Part shown: in pieces, positions 1 to 8,166 of the stretch
Layout: every line of letters starts with the position of its first letter
How positions within the stretch are numbered: position 1 is the stretch's first letter
Source: Neorhizobium galegae
GTDB lineage: Bacteria > Pseudomonadota > Alphaproteobacteria > Rhizobiales > Rhizobiaceae
Length of the DNA stretch: 32,188 nt
Assembly (NCBI RefSeq): GCF_017877055.1
Contig: NZ_JAGIPG010000009.1
Span: 1-32,188 of the forward strand
Direction of reading: 5' to 3'
Program-made: the position numbers and the translations under genes
Notes under the pieces: generated by a model
The model's input: the letters and a program-made list of their open reading frames with translations, nothing else
Database searches by the model: none
What the model was told of the DNA's origin: nothing

Positions 1-40
1 AACCTGAAGGCCGCAGGTTCAAATCCTGCCCCCGCAACCA
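1..40 (+). tRNA. 3' part of initiator tRNA-Met (fMet), truncated by window start
   Basis: The 40 bases fit tRNA positions 37-76: two loop bases, anticodon-stem half CCTGA, variable loop AGGCC, T stem GCAGG/CCTGC around loop TTCAAAT, acceptor strand CCCCGCA, discriminator A and an encoded CCA. The last acceptor base (position 72) is A, where elongator tRNAs normally have C. The C1:A72 mismatch is the hallmark of bacterial initiator tRNA, so tRNA-fMet is the best reading. The anticodon lies just outside the window and cannot be checked. Confidence 0.85.
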
Positions 41-52
41 AAAATCCCTGCG

Positions 53-83
53 ATCCCGTAGCCTCACACGCTGCGGGATTTTT
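53..83 (+). terminator. rho-independent terminator of the tRNA gene
   Basis: A ten-base stem, ATCCCGTAGC (53-62) against GCTGCGGGAT (70-79) with one G-U pair, has a seven-base loop and is followed by a run of T at 79-83. It lies 12 bases after the tRNA CCA end. Confidence 0.8.
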
Positions 84-208
84 GCGTTTCCAGGCCTCGA
101 ACGCCTCGCCCCGAGATCGCGTGAAACGCCCACCGCAAACGGTCGAGGCTCCCGGCTGAGGCGACCGTTTATCGCGGTCGTTGCCTGAACAGAATGATCC
201 AGCAGCCC

Positions 209-232
209 TGACCTGAGACCCAAGTTTCCTCC
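209..232 (+). repeat. left terminal inverted repeat of the IS3 element
   Basis: Begins TGACCTGAGACCCAAG and is the exact reverse complement of 1406-1429. Confidence 0.92.
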
Positions 233-272
233 AGATTTTGGTAGAGTCCGTCGTATCAAGGAGACGGACGGA

Positions 273-539
273 ATGAAGCGTGCACGGTTTACGGACGAGC
301 AGATCATCGGAATGCTGAAGGAGCAGGAGAGCGGCCAGAGGACGGCCGATGTCTGCCGCAAGCACGGAATATCCGAGGCGACCTTTTACAAATACAAGGC
401 GAAGTATGGTGGCATGGATATCTCCGACGCCCGGAAGCTGAAAGCCTTGGAAGATGAGAATGCCAAGCTGAAGAAGTTGCTCGCCGAGGCGATGCTGGAC
501 AATGCCATTCTGAAGGATGTCGCATCAAAAAAATGGTGA
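273..539 (+). CDS. IS3-family transposase OrfA
   Basis: This 88-residue protein is the DNA-binding half of an IS3 transposase. It has a helix-turn-helix in residues 1-50 (with the family's FTDEQIIGML start and a CRKHGISEATFYKYK recognition region), followed by a leucine-rich coiled segment (about 58-75) used for multimerisation. The gene appears intact. Its end overlaps orfB: a run of seven A at 527-533 precedes the stop and the orfB ATG begins at 533, the usual place for the programmed -1 frameshift that makes the OrfAB fusion in this family. Length and composition are normal for IS3 OrfA. The partner orfB is broken, so OrfA could at most bind the ends. Confidence 0.92.
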   Translation: MKRARFTDEQIIGMLKEQESGQRTADVCRKHGISEATFYKYKAKYGGMDISDARKLKALEDENAKLKKLLAEAMLDNAILKDVASKKW

Positions 540-1370
540 CGCCCGGCGCAAGGCGGGATGCGGTGGCTCATGTCTGCAAGGAGCATGACGTGAGCCAGCG
601 CCGGGCGTGTGCGATCCTCTCCGTTGATCGGTCGAGTGTGCGATATTGCAGCGTTCGGCCGAACGATGCGTCCATTCGGGAAGCCATGAGGCAGGTTGCG
701 TCGGAGCGCCGCCGCTTCGGCTATCGCCGTATCCATGTGATGCTGGATCGGCAGGGCATCGTCATGAACCTGAAGAAGCTGCGTCGCCTCTACCGGGAAG
801 AGAAGCTCGCTGTTCGCAAGCGTGGTGGCCGCAAGCGGGCCTTGGGCACGCGACGGCCCATCGCGCTGCCGTCACGGGCCAACGAACGGTGGAGCCTCGA
901 CTTCGTCAACGATGCATCCACCGATGGGCGGCGGTTCCGCGTCTTGGCCGTTGTCGATGACTTTACACGGGAATGCCTGGCGCTGGTCGCCGACACACCC
1001 TTTCGGGTCTGCGTGTGACGCGTGAACTCGATATCGTCATGGCCCAACGGGTCGTCCTCGAACGATTGTCTCTGACAACGGCACGGAACTGACCTCGATG
1101 GCAATCCTCAAGTGGTGCCAGCAGACCCGTGTCGAATGGCATTACATCGCACCGGGAAAGCCGATGCAAAACGGCTTCGTGGAAAGCTTCAACGGCAGTT
1201 TCCGTGATGAGTGCCTCAACGAAACACTGTTCTCGTCACTGCCTCACGCCAGAGCCGAGATCACCGCATGGAAGGAGGATTACAACAGGCAACGACCTCA
1301 TTCATCGCTGGGCAACATCACGCCCAACGAATTCGCCATGAAAATGGCTATGGAAAAACAGGCTGCATAA
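533..1370 (+). pseudogene. IS3-family transposase OrfB, two frameshifts
   Basis: The reading frame starts well (HTH_21-like region, then the rve integrase core beginning near NERWSLDFVND at about 880-912, which supplies the first catalytic D). It then stops at 1018 after DTPFRVCV. The family sequence expects DTSLSGLRVTRELD here, and restoring one base near 993 recovers it. A second lost base in the G run near 1041 is needed to return to GRPRTIVSDNGTELTSM, which contains the second catalytic D. The last frame (1098-1370) has the expected ending, with FVESFNGSFRDECLNE (catalytic E) and the RPHSSLG signature. Two independent indels indicate a dead gene. Sequencing error could mimic either indel, since both are single bases and one lies in a homopolymer. 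Confidence 0.9.
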
Positions 1371-1405
1371 AGCCAGATTGAAAACCAAAGACTCTCCGAA
1401 AGCCC

Positions 1406-1429
1406 GGAGGAAACTTGGGTCTCAGGTCA
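1406..1429 (-). repeat. right terminal inverted repeat of the IS3 element
   Basis: Ends CTTGGGTCTCAGGTCA and pairs base for base with 209-232. Confidence 0.92.
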
Positions 1430-1730
1430 CCAGTGTTTCCGCCTGCCGATCGTCACGACCACTCGTCCAGATGCCACACGTCATTCGGGCTGGGCGCTTT
1501 CCGCCGCAAGCGGTTTGCCCAGCATCGGATCGTTTCATGCGAAACGACGATGCCGCGCTCCGATAACATTTCCTCGACCACGCGCAGGCTCAATGGAAAT
1601 CGGAAATACAGCCAGACTGCATGGGAAATCACAGACGGCGGAAAGCGATGACGTTTATAATTGACCGGGCTCTGGCTCATCACGGCGAGATAGCCGCAAA
1701 ATCTTCCAGCCCAGTTAACATGAGATCGCC
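1430..1730 (-). mobile_element. truncated IS6-family element (copy A)
   Basis: This stretch aligns closely by eye with 16776-17097, the N-terminal third of an IS6 transposase gene plus its terminal repeat. The minus-strand frame 1453-1683 reads MSQSPVNYKRHRFPPSVISH, then WLYFRFPLSLRVVEEML, then VSHETIRCWANRLRRKAPSP and DVWHLDE, the IS6 pattern up to the first catalytic D. About 25 bases encoding the KKFGPDYA region are deleted, one base is lost after HLDE (turning DEVVV into DEWS), and everything beyond is cut off at the IS3 end. The outer end near 1710-1730 matches the copy B terminal repeat with small changes. Confidence 0.88.
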
Positions 1731-2133
1731 GCCTGATCTACTCGGGCGCAAATCCGCTGTTACTGGTTTTCATTTCCGGCGTTATCTACGCAGCCGTCAG
1801 TATGAGCATCATTTCCTTTGGAAACATCCTGCATCGTCGGAGATATCTGCAGCCAGCGGATTCGCTGACACATTGGATTAGTCCACAGATCAATGCGCGG
1901 CGGCCAAGCATTAGCAACCGAATTGAAAGCTCCCTTTGAAATAGTACGAACCATCGACCCGCAGTGCGCTAGCCCGATTGGAGGGTGGGTGGGTGGGCAC
2001 CACAATCTACGGCGTTGTCATGTTGTCCGTGGGTTAACGGTTGACGGATAATCGGACGTGATGAGCGCGCCGACCATCAGCTACAAGAACCACCGGCACC
2101 GTAACATTAACCGCCGATTTCGGCATGTGATGA
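1731..2133. other. non-coding or decayed stretch, no gene recognised
   Basis: Only short open frames occur on both strands, none with recognisable motifs or a convincing ribosome-binding site. The stretch lies between two IS6 remnants. Its only notable structure is the G-rich repeat at 1983-1997. Confidence 0.6.
1983..1997 (+). other. G-quadruplex motif (GGGT)3GGG
   Basis: Four GGG runs are separated by single T bases (GGGTGGGTGGGTGGG). Four-G-tract sequences with one-base loops are the most stable class of intramolecular G-quadruplex. The motif lies in DNA without a recognised gene. Confidence 0.75.
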
Positions 2134-2283
2134 ATGGGTATGACGAAGATTGCCCGTGATCCACTTTATCGCCGCCACCGATTTCCCGCTGAGGTGATTG
2201 CCCATGCTGTGTGGCTTTATTTCCGGTTTCCGCTCAGCTTGCGAATGGTCGAGGATCTGCTGGGCGAAAGATCGCTCGTCTTC
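2134..2283 (+). pseudogene. IS6-family transposase, N-terminal stub
   Basis: The frame reads MTKIARDPLYRRHRFPAEVI, then HAVWLYFRFPLSLRMVEDLL and GERS, the N-terminal zinc-finger/HTH region of IS6 transposases. It leaves the family pattern after about 48 residues and runs on to an early stop at 2334. It differs enough from copies A and B (MTKIARDPLY against MSQSPVNYKR) to be another IS6 member. No catalytic DDE residue remains. It is on the plus strand, opposite to copies A and B. Confidence 0.85.
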
Positions 2284-2458
2284 AGACCACCTGATCGTAG
2301 ACCCCACAGACGGCACTGTTGCTGCCGCCGCTAAGTTCACAATGCCCGAAAACCTTCAACCTGAAGAGCCGCTTCCGGATATGGATGTTTCAGAACCCGT
2401 CCGAGATCCTGACACCGGCCATATGATCTTGTCTGTGGTGGCCGCAGCTTTGTGCATA

Positions 2459-2827
2459 AAACCGCGCGGCCGGCTGACAGATCGTCAGGCCGGAAAGGTC
2501 AATGCTTTGAAGCAGGGTTCGACAGTCTTCGCCATAATGCGTGGCCTGGCCATGCGCTTCAACGGCATCTTGCGCAACAGGAGCTCGGAGGCACTGGATG
2601 AATGAAACGACGATGCCATTGACACGGAGTTCACGGCGATCATGCGCTTCGCCAGCGTTTTGCGCCGGGATATTGATGCCGTCAAAAATGCAATCGAACT
2701 CCCCTGGAGCAACGGTCAAGCTGAAGGGCAGATCAACCGCCTCAAGATGCTGAAGCGAGCAATGTACGGCCGCGCCGAGCCAGAACTGATGAGGGCGAGA
2801 ATGCTGCCGCTGAATCACAGAAATTGA
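2459..2827 (+). pseudogene. ISL3-family transposase, C-terminal remnant with in-frame TGA
   Basis: A single frame gives KPRGRLTDRQAGKVNALKQG, MRGLAMRFNGILR and later DIDAVKNAIELPWSNGQAEG followed by QINRLKMLKRAMYGRA, the typical C-terminus of ISL3 (Transposase_20-type) proteins, including the last catalytic glutamate in GQAEG. The frame is interrupted only by TGA at 2603-2605, in a position where TGG (Trp, EALDEW) would read through without any shift. The first two thirds of the protein are absent. The upstream 170 bases in the same frame (VDPTDGTVAAAAKFTMPENL and following) do not look like ISL3 and I cannot place them. Confidence 0.8.
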
Positions 2828-3086
2828 GGATAAACCCGGTTAAATGCAAAACGACACCCGAAGTCCGTCCGGTCCAAGACAACAACGGCATAGTCACAAC
2901 ATCAAAGAGCAGAATCCATTCACGCCGGGGGCGAGAATATGACCCGCCGGAGCGCGATTGTACGTCCGCTTTCTCTTTGATTACCTAGCCGTCGCTGTGC
3001 ATAATCCGCAGTTTGGGCCAGTGCCTTGGCAATATCTGCGTCGGCAAAGACCGGCTGGAAACACTGCGAATGGTTGGAGAAGCTGG

Positions 3087-4004
3087 ATGGAACTGAAGTG
3101 GCTTGAAGACTTCGTCAGCTTGGCGCGTTTCATGAACTTCACGCTTGCGGCCCACGACAGAAACATCACCCAGTCGGCACTCAGCCGCCGTATCCGGCAA
3201 CTTGAGCAATGGGTCGGGCTGCCCCTGATCGACCGTTCAACCTATCCGGTCAAGCTGACGCCGGCAGGCTACAGCTTCCTGCCGAAGGCGCGCAAGAGCG
3301 TCGACATGCTCTGCGCCTTGCGCGAAGATACGATCGAAGCGCATGGCGCGACGGGAGAGGTTCTCTCCTTTGCCACGATGAGTACGCTCGTGCTGACATT
3401 CTTCCCGGCGTGGATGGAAAAGGTCGAGGCGCTCGGAGAACCGTTCCGCACACGCTTTACGGAAGCCTACTCATCCTTTTCCAACAACGTCGCGACACTT
3501 TTCCGCAACGAGTGCGACTTCCTGCTGATCTACGCCCACGATTCTGTTCCGGCGATGCAGGACCTTTCCGAACACGATTATCTGACGCTTGGAGCCGAGC
3601 AAGTGATCGCCGTGTCCGCACCGGCCGAGAATGGCGATCCGCTGCATGGCGTGCAATCCGATGGGAGGCTGATCGACTACCTCAGCTACCGGGACAATTC
3701 GTTTTTCGCGCAGGCCTTGCCGAATGCCGTCTTCGACAAGAAAGCGCTCCGGTTCAATACGGTCTACGAGAATGCGATGTCGGCGGCGTTGAAGGCGATG
3801 GCCGTGTCTGGCCACGGAGTGGCGTGGATCCCGGAAAGCCTGGCCATTCAGGAACTGCAAACCGGTCAACTCGTCCGGGCGGCCGATCCCTCCTTCGATA
3901 TCGAAGTCGAAATCAGGCTCTACCGCTCCTATCGCCTGCGCGGCAAGCGCGCCGGTCAGTTCTGGAGACAGGCGGAAGAGGTCGCGCTGCAAGCCAATCG
4001 CTAG
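3087..4004 (+). CDS. LysR-family transcriptional regulator
   Basis: 305 residues, the usual LysR length. Residues about 3-62 form the winged HTH (SLARFMNFTLAAHDRNITQS, then ALSRRIRQLEQWVGLPLIDR), and residues about 90-300 the periplasmic-binding-like co-inducer domain. An upstream in-frame start at 2958 would add 43 residues with no family match. The ATG at 3087 has GGAGA at 3076-3080 and puts MELKWLEDFV at the normal N-terminus. The gene is convergent with the MmgE/PrpD gene (29 bases between stops) and is the only regulator beside the peptide-degradation run, so it may control it; its effector is unknown. Unlike most LysR genes it is not divergent from its presumed target, and its upstream neighbour is transposon debris. 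Confidence 0.93.
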   Translation: MELKWLEDFVSLARFMNFTLAAHDRNITQSALSRRIRQLEQWVGLPLIDRSTYPVKLTPAGYSFLPKARKSVDMLCALREDTIEAHGATGEVLSFATMSTLVLTFFPAWMEKVEALGEPFRTRFTEAYSSFSNNVATLFRNECDFLLIYAHDSVPAMQDLSEHDYLTLGAEQVIAVSAPAENGDPLHGVQSDGRLIDYLSYRDNSFFAQALPNAVFDKKALRFNTVYENAMSAALKAMAVSGHGVAWIPESLAIQELQTGQLVRAADPSFDIEVEIRLYRSYRLRGKRAGQFWRQAEEVALQANR

Positions 4005-4033
4005 ACTACGGACCCTTCCTGGCTAGGTCTCGG

Positions 4034-5392
4034 TCATTTCCTGGCGCCGCCGTCGAAAACGGGGGCCAGAAATGCAAGGTCCGGTTGCTCGTCCAGGGCA
4101 GCGAGAGCGGCATAGACGGACATAGGATTTGCAACACCTTCCAGGCAGTCTGCAAACTTCGTCCTGCGGTCATCCTCCGAAAACGGCTCGGCCAGGCCGC
4201 CGCGTGCAAAGCTGCGCTCCACCACATACACTTGGCCATCGCGAAGCGTGATCCGCAAGCGGTGCGGCAGGTAGCTCGTTGCGCAGGCTTCTTCCGAGGC
4301 GCTGTAGTGGGTCATCGATATCTTTGCGAGGAGCGGGTCCTTTGCCACGATGTCGACCCTTGCGGGCGTGAAGTCGAGCAGCGACAGGCTTTTGTTGCGG
4401 AATGCCAGTGCCAGGCAATACTGCATGGAGAAACGGGCTTCCATCTCGTCACGCGGTTGCGGGTAGGCAAGGTTTCGGTAGTTGGCAATCCCGACATGGC
4501 ATTCGGCGGATACGATCGCATCCGGATCGATCGGCGCGTGCTTCATCAGGTCGAGGGCCGCATCGACGATCAGATGCGTCGAGCCACAACATGGATGCAA
4601 TTTCGGCATGACGCCGACAGTCTCGATCGTATGCTCGCGTGTGCCTGAGATATCCGCAAGGTCATAGCCCTTCGGCGCCTCGCCGCCGAACATTTCCAGG
4701 AAGCCTTGCGGGCCCTCGAGAATGTCGAGACGTCCCAGAAGCCCCGTCCCGGCCAGAAGTGCTGCCTCCACGGCATTGCGGGCGGCCATCCCGGCATGGA
4801 AGGGTTTTGCCGGTGTGCCGAACTGGCCTTTCGTTCCCGAAGCCATGCTGGCGCCCATCGACAGCGCCCGGGCAATGCCGTCCGTGTCCATTCCCAAAAG
4901 CTTGGCGACGCCGGCTGCGGTGCCGATACTGCCGACCGTCGACGTCCCGTGCCATCCGGCAGTATAATGCGATCCGGCAACGCCGCTGCCGACGAAGGCC
5001 TGGGCCTGGAGAGCGGCGAGATACGCATCCGTCAGCGCCCGCCCGCTGACGCTCAACCCATCGGCGACGGCCAGAAGCGCCGGCACGAGGACGGCCGAGG
5101 CGTGGCTCATGCCGGGACGGAAATTGTCGTCGTAATCGAGGGCATGTGCGGCGGTGCCGTTGACCAGCGCGGCCACCGACGGCGACTGACGTCCGCCGGT
5201 GACGAGCGATGCTCCACCGTCCGGTCGCCGACCGAAGGCCTGCGCGACGGCAAGCGTGCTCTTGTCGGCACGACCGGCATACAGACAGGCGATGGTGTCG
5301 GCGATGGCCTGATGGGCCAGCCGGCGCGCATCGTCGGAGATTGCCGGCGGGGCGGCACACCAGGCTGCGATAGTCTCGATAACGGTTCTCAT
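4034..5392 (-). CDS. MmgE/PrpD family protein (2-methylcitrate dehydratase-like)
   Basis: 452 residues covering the whole MmgE/PrpD family length. It has the conserved early HALDYDDNFRPGMSHAS segment (about 85-101), the TGFHAGM-like KPFHAGMAARNAVEAALLA region (about 195-215), and MPKLHPCCGSTHLIVDA (about 275-291), the family's second conserved block with His and Cys. Family members include 2-methylcitrate dehydratase, cis-aconitate decarboxylase and, in Agrobacterium, iminodisuccinate epimerase, so the substrate cannot be read from sequence. It is the last gene of the run, 91 bases after the serine hydrolase gene, a larger gap than elsewhere in the operon, and may have its own promoter. The ribosome-binding site is weak. 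It is expected to be cytoplasmic. Confidence 0.9.
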   Translation of the reverse strand: MRTVIETIAAWCAAPPAISDDARRLAHQAIADTIACLYAGRADKSTLAVAQAFGRRPDGGASLVTGGRQSPSVAALVNGTAAHALDYDDNFRPGMSHASAVLVPALLAVADGLSVSGRALTDAYLAALQAQAFVGSGVAGSHYTAGWHGTSTVGSIGTAAGVAKLLGMDTDGIARALSMGASMASGTKGQFGTPAKPFHAGMAARNAVEAALLAGTGLLGRLDILEGPQGFLEMFGGEAPKGYDLADISGTREHTIETVGVMPKLHPCCGSTHLIVDAALDLMKHAPIDPDAIVSAECHVGIANYRNLAYPQPRDEMEARFSMQYCLALAFRNKSLSLLDFTPARVDIVAKDPLLAKISMTHYSASEEACATSYLPHRLRITLRDGQVYVVERSFARGGLAEPFSEDDRRTKFADCLEGVANPMSVYAALAALDEQPDLAFLAPVFDGGARK

Positions 5393-5483
5393 GGGAAACT
5401 CGCCGGTTCTTGATGGGAAGACATGCGGTCACGTTCGCGCTCCTGACGGGCACGGTTGCCGACCGAGATTTTTGGCTTTGGTT

Positions 5484-6521
5484 TCAAGAGGACTCGTCCA
5501 CCGCCGCGAGCAGTTGGCGCAGCAACCGGCCCATGCCGAATGCACTAACTTGACGGCCTGTTATTTCCGTATCGACGCGATGGACGACGACCATGTCGAG
5601 GGCGGGCATCATGAGGCAATAGTGCCCGCCGGCCCCCATCGCGGCATAGCTTCCCTTTGGCGTCACCAAGCCCGGCAGGAAAACGCCGTCCCGTTCGAGC
5701 CACCACATATAGCCGTAGGCGCCATGCGTCCCTGCATGCGAATAGGGCATTACGCATTCCTGCACCCAGCCGGTCGGCAGCACTTGGGCCGAATTCCAGA
5801 CTCCGTGGCGCAGGAAAAGCTGTCCGAAACGGGCCAGATCCCGGCTGGACATGCGGAATGGATAGGCGCGGTGCTCGCTGATATCGAAGCTCTCGTGCCA
5901 TCCGTCGGGCCGGCCTCCGGATCGTTCGTCGGTCAGCGAAAAGTCCTGCATGCCGGTGGGACCGGCAATCTGCCGGGCAAAAGCTCGGTGAACGCTCTCG
6001 CCTGTAAGCTTTTCGAAAATCGTCCCGAGCGCATTGAAATCCCAGTTGTTGTAGCACCAGAAGGTGCCCGGCCCGTGGGCATGACGTCGCTCCTTGATCC
6101 GGCGCATCCAGGGCGTCTCGTATCCGGCTGGATGGTATATGCCCGAGCGCGCTGTCAGCAGATCGTAGACGGTCGCCTGCCTTTCGACCTCGCTCAGCCC
6201 CTCCCGGTCATCGATACCCAGGGTTTCCATGGTGCTCGACAGGTCGATCCGGCCGCTCTCGACCTCAGCGCCGATCAACGCCGCCAGAAAGCTCTTGCGG
6301 ATCGAATGACACAGGAACTTCTTCGTCGGATCGCCGAGGGTAAAAGCAACTTTTCCATGGCGGATGACCAGCAGCATATCGGTGGCCTGCAACGTTGCGA
6401 TGGCGCGCAGCTTTTCGAGCGCGGCTGCACGGAGACCTGCGTCGCGCGGCGTGGCGAAGTGCTCCCACGCCCCGGTGGGATCACCGGAGCCGTCAATGGG
6501 AAATGCCTGGAGTACGGTCAT
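5484..6521 (-). CDS. serine hydrolase, beta-lactamase class C-like
   Basis: 345 residues with the penicillin-binding-protein/class C fold motifs: S73-I-R-K76 as the SxxK catalytic motif, Y157-N-N as the YxN motif, and a C-terminal GAGGHY in place of KTG/HTG. No signal peptide is visible, so it is probably a cytoplasmic esterase, amidase or D-amino-acid-type peptidase rather than a secreted beta-lactamase. Its ATG overlaps the stop of the upstream ATPase gene by four bases (TCAT on the plus strand, 6518-6521), so it is translationally coupled to the transporter. The context suggests a role on imported peptides or amides. Confidence 0.9.
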   Translation of the reverse strand: MTVLQAFPIDGSGDPTGAWEHFATPRDAGLRAAALEKLRAIATLQATDMLLVIRHGKVAFTLGDPTKKFLCHSIRKSFLAALIGAEVESGRIDLSSTMETLGIDDREGLSEVERQATVYDLLTARSGIYHPAGYETPWMRRIKERRHAHGPGTFWCYNNWDFNALGTIFEKLTGESVHRAFARQIAGPTGMQDFSLTDERSGGRPDGWHESFDISEHRAYPFRMSSRDLARFGQLFLRHGVWNSAQVLPTGWVQECVMPYSHAGTHGAYGYMWWLERDGVFLPGLVTPKGSYAAMGAGGHYCLMMPALDMVVVHRVDTEITGRQVSAFGMGRLLRQLLAAVDESS

Positions 6522-7303
6522 GCCACCGCCTCGTCACGCCTCGCCACGGCCTCGATCGTGGCTTGCAAAAATTCGCGGGTATAATCCTGGCCGGCCTGCG
6601 ACTGGCGGATCTGATGCGAGGTCAGTTCTTCGATGATCTTGCCCTTGTACATCATGCCGGCGCGCTCGCAGATATGGGCGATGACGGCGAGGTCGTGCGA
6701 CACCATGAGGTAGGTAAGGTTACGCTCGATCCGCAGTCGTCTCAGGAGGTTGAGGATTTCCGCCTGCACCGAGACGTCGAGCGCCGAGGTCGGTTCGTCG
6801 AGCAACAGGATTTCCGGGTCGGTGATCAGCGCCCGGGCGATCGCAACGCGCTGGCGCTGACCACCGGAAAGCTCGTGCGGGTAACGATAGCGGAAGGACG
6901 GCCCGAGGCCCACCGCATCGAGCGTTTCGGTAATGCGCTCGGAGGCTCTGTCGATGCCGTGGATGGCAAGCGGTTCGGCCAGAACCTTTTCGACGATCTT
7001 GCGGGGGTGGAGGCTGCCATAGGGGTCCTGGAACACCATCTGCACGCGGCGGAAGAAATCCTTGCTTCGCGTCTTCGGCAGTTCCTTGTCGGCCAGCGTC
7101 AAAGCACCGTCATAGTCGCCGTTGAGTCCGCTCAAGGCGCGCAGGATCGTCGATTTGCCGCAACCGGATTCGCCGATCAGGCCATAGGCTTCACCCTCGT
7201 TGATCCGGAACGATACGTCGTCCACGACACGAGTGCGGGCATGTTTAGGGCCAAAACTGATCGAAAGACCAACGGCCTCGATCAGCGGTCTCGTCGGTTT
7301 CAT
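6518..7303 (-). CDS. peptide ABC transporter ATPase, DppF/OppF type
   Basis: 261 residues: Walker A GESGCGKST (about 40-48), Q-loop near MVFQDPYGSL, signature LSGGQRQRVAIARAL, and Walker B LLLDEPTSALD followed by the H-loop SHDLAVIAH. This is a complete nucleotide-binding subunit of the second (F) type; its C-terminus is short. It overlaps the preceding ATPase gene by four bases and the following hydrolase gene by four bases, a tight coupling on both sides. It would energise peptide import through the two permeases encoded upstream. Confidence 0.95.
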   Translation of the reverse strand: MKPTRPLIEAVGLSISFGPKHARTRVVDDVSFRINEGEAYGLIGESGCGKSTILRALSGLNGDYDGALTLADKELPKTRSKDFFRRVQMVFQDPYGSLHPRKIVEKVLAEPLAIHGIDRASERITETLDAVGLGPSFRYRYPHELSGGQRQRVAIARALITDPEILLLDEPTSALDVSVQAEILNLLRRLRIERNLTYLMVSHDLAVIAHICERAGMMYKGKIIEELTSHQIRQSQAGQDYTREFLQATIEAVARRDEAVA

Positions 7304-8166
7304 GCGAGCTCTCCATTGCGATAGACGGGGCCGTCGAGCCAGCTTGGATCCCGCACCGGCACCGTGAGGTTTTCGACGGCGACATCAAGCCGTGGCAGGC
7401 TTTCGAGCAGCGATTGCGTATAAGGGTGCCGGGCATTGTGCAGTTCGCTCGCCGGCAGATCTTCCATGATCCGGCCGGCATACATGACCAGAACCCGGTC
7501 GCAGAAGCTGGCAACGAGATTGAGGTCGTGGCTGATGAACATCAGGCCGGTGCCACGGCGGGTGACCAGTTCGTCGAGAATGGTCAGAACCTGTCGGCGC
7601 ACCGTCACATCGAGGGCGGAGGTCGGTTCGTCGGCAATGATGAGATCCGGCTCGGGGATCAGCATCATGGCAATCATGATACGCTGTCCCATGCCGCCCG
7701 ACACTTCGTGCGGGAAGAGCTTGAACACCCGGTCCGGATCGCGGATCTGCACTGCTTCCAGCATGGCCAGCGCCTTTTCCTTCGCCTCGGCCGGTCGCGT
7801 CTTGTGATGCAGGCGATAGGCCTCGACGATCTGGTTGCCGATTCGCATCAGCGGATTGAGCGAGTATTTCGGATCTTGGAGAATCATCGAAATATGGTTG
7901 CCGCGAATCTTGCGCATCTCCCGTTCGCTGGCGGACAGAAGGTCGATATCCTTGAAGCGCATATGCGTTGCGCTGATCTTCGCGCCCTTCGGCGTCAGCT
8001 TCAGGAGCGACCGGCCGGTCAGCGATTTTCCCGATCCGGATTCGCCGACAATGCCGACCTTCTCGCGGCCGATGGTGAACGAGACCCCGCGCACGGCATC
8101 ATGGCTTCGCTGCGCGCCGTGGAAGCGGATCCTCAAGTCCTTGACGTCGATGAGCGGCTTATCCAT
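7300..8166 (-). CDS. peptide ABC transporter ATPase, DppD/OppD type
   Basis: 288 residues from the ATG at 8166 (MDKPLIDVKDLRI); a longer in-frame start at 8196 would lie within the permease gene. Walker A GESGSGKSL, signature VSGGMGQRIMIAMML, Walker B LIIADEPTSALD and the H-loop SHDLNLVA are present. The C-terminal NARHPYTQSLLESLP is the oligopeptide-transporter C-terminal (oligo_HPY) motif, which fits the D subunit. The start overlaps the end of the permease gene by eight bases (ATGGATAA). It should pair with the F-type ATPase as a heterodimer. Confidence 0.95.
   Translation of the reverse strand: MDKPLIDVKDLRIRFHGAQRSHDAVRGVSFTIGREKVGIVGESGSGKSLTGRSLLKLTPKGAKISATHMRFKDIDLLSASEREMRKIRGNHISMILQDPKYSLNPLMRIGNQIVEAYRLHHKTRPAEAKEKALAMLEAVQIRDPDRVFKLFPHEVSGGMGQRIMIAMMLIPEPDLIIADEPTSALDVTVRRQVLTILDELVTRRGTGLMFISHDLNLVASFCDRVLVMYAGRIMEDLPASELHNARHPYTQSLLESLPRLDVAVENLTVPVRDPSWLDGPVYRNGELA

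Larger units (their letters stand above)
209..1429 (+). mobile_element. IS3-family insertion sequence, about 1.22 kb, inactivated
   Basis: The element is bounded by perfect 24-bp inverted repeats beginning TGACCTGAGACC and carries the orfA/orfB arrangement of IS3 elements. Size, repeats and gene order match the family. orfB has two single-base losses, so no full transposase can be made from this copy. The three bases outside each end (CCC at 206-208 and CCA at 1430-1432) do not form a target duplication. The right end abuts a truncated IS6 copy whose missing part is not found to the left. Confidence 0.92.

Noticed and set aside
3209..4648. 479-residue plus-strand frame spanning the LysR end and the MmgE/PrpD gene
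   Set aside because: It is out of frame with the LysR gene and antisense to MmgE/PrpD, both of which carry clear family motifs.
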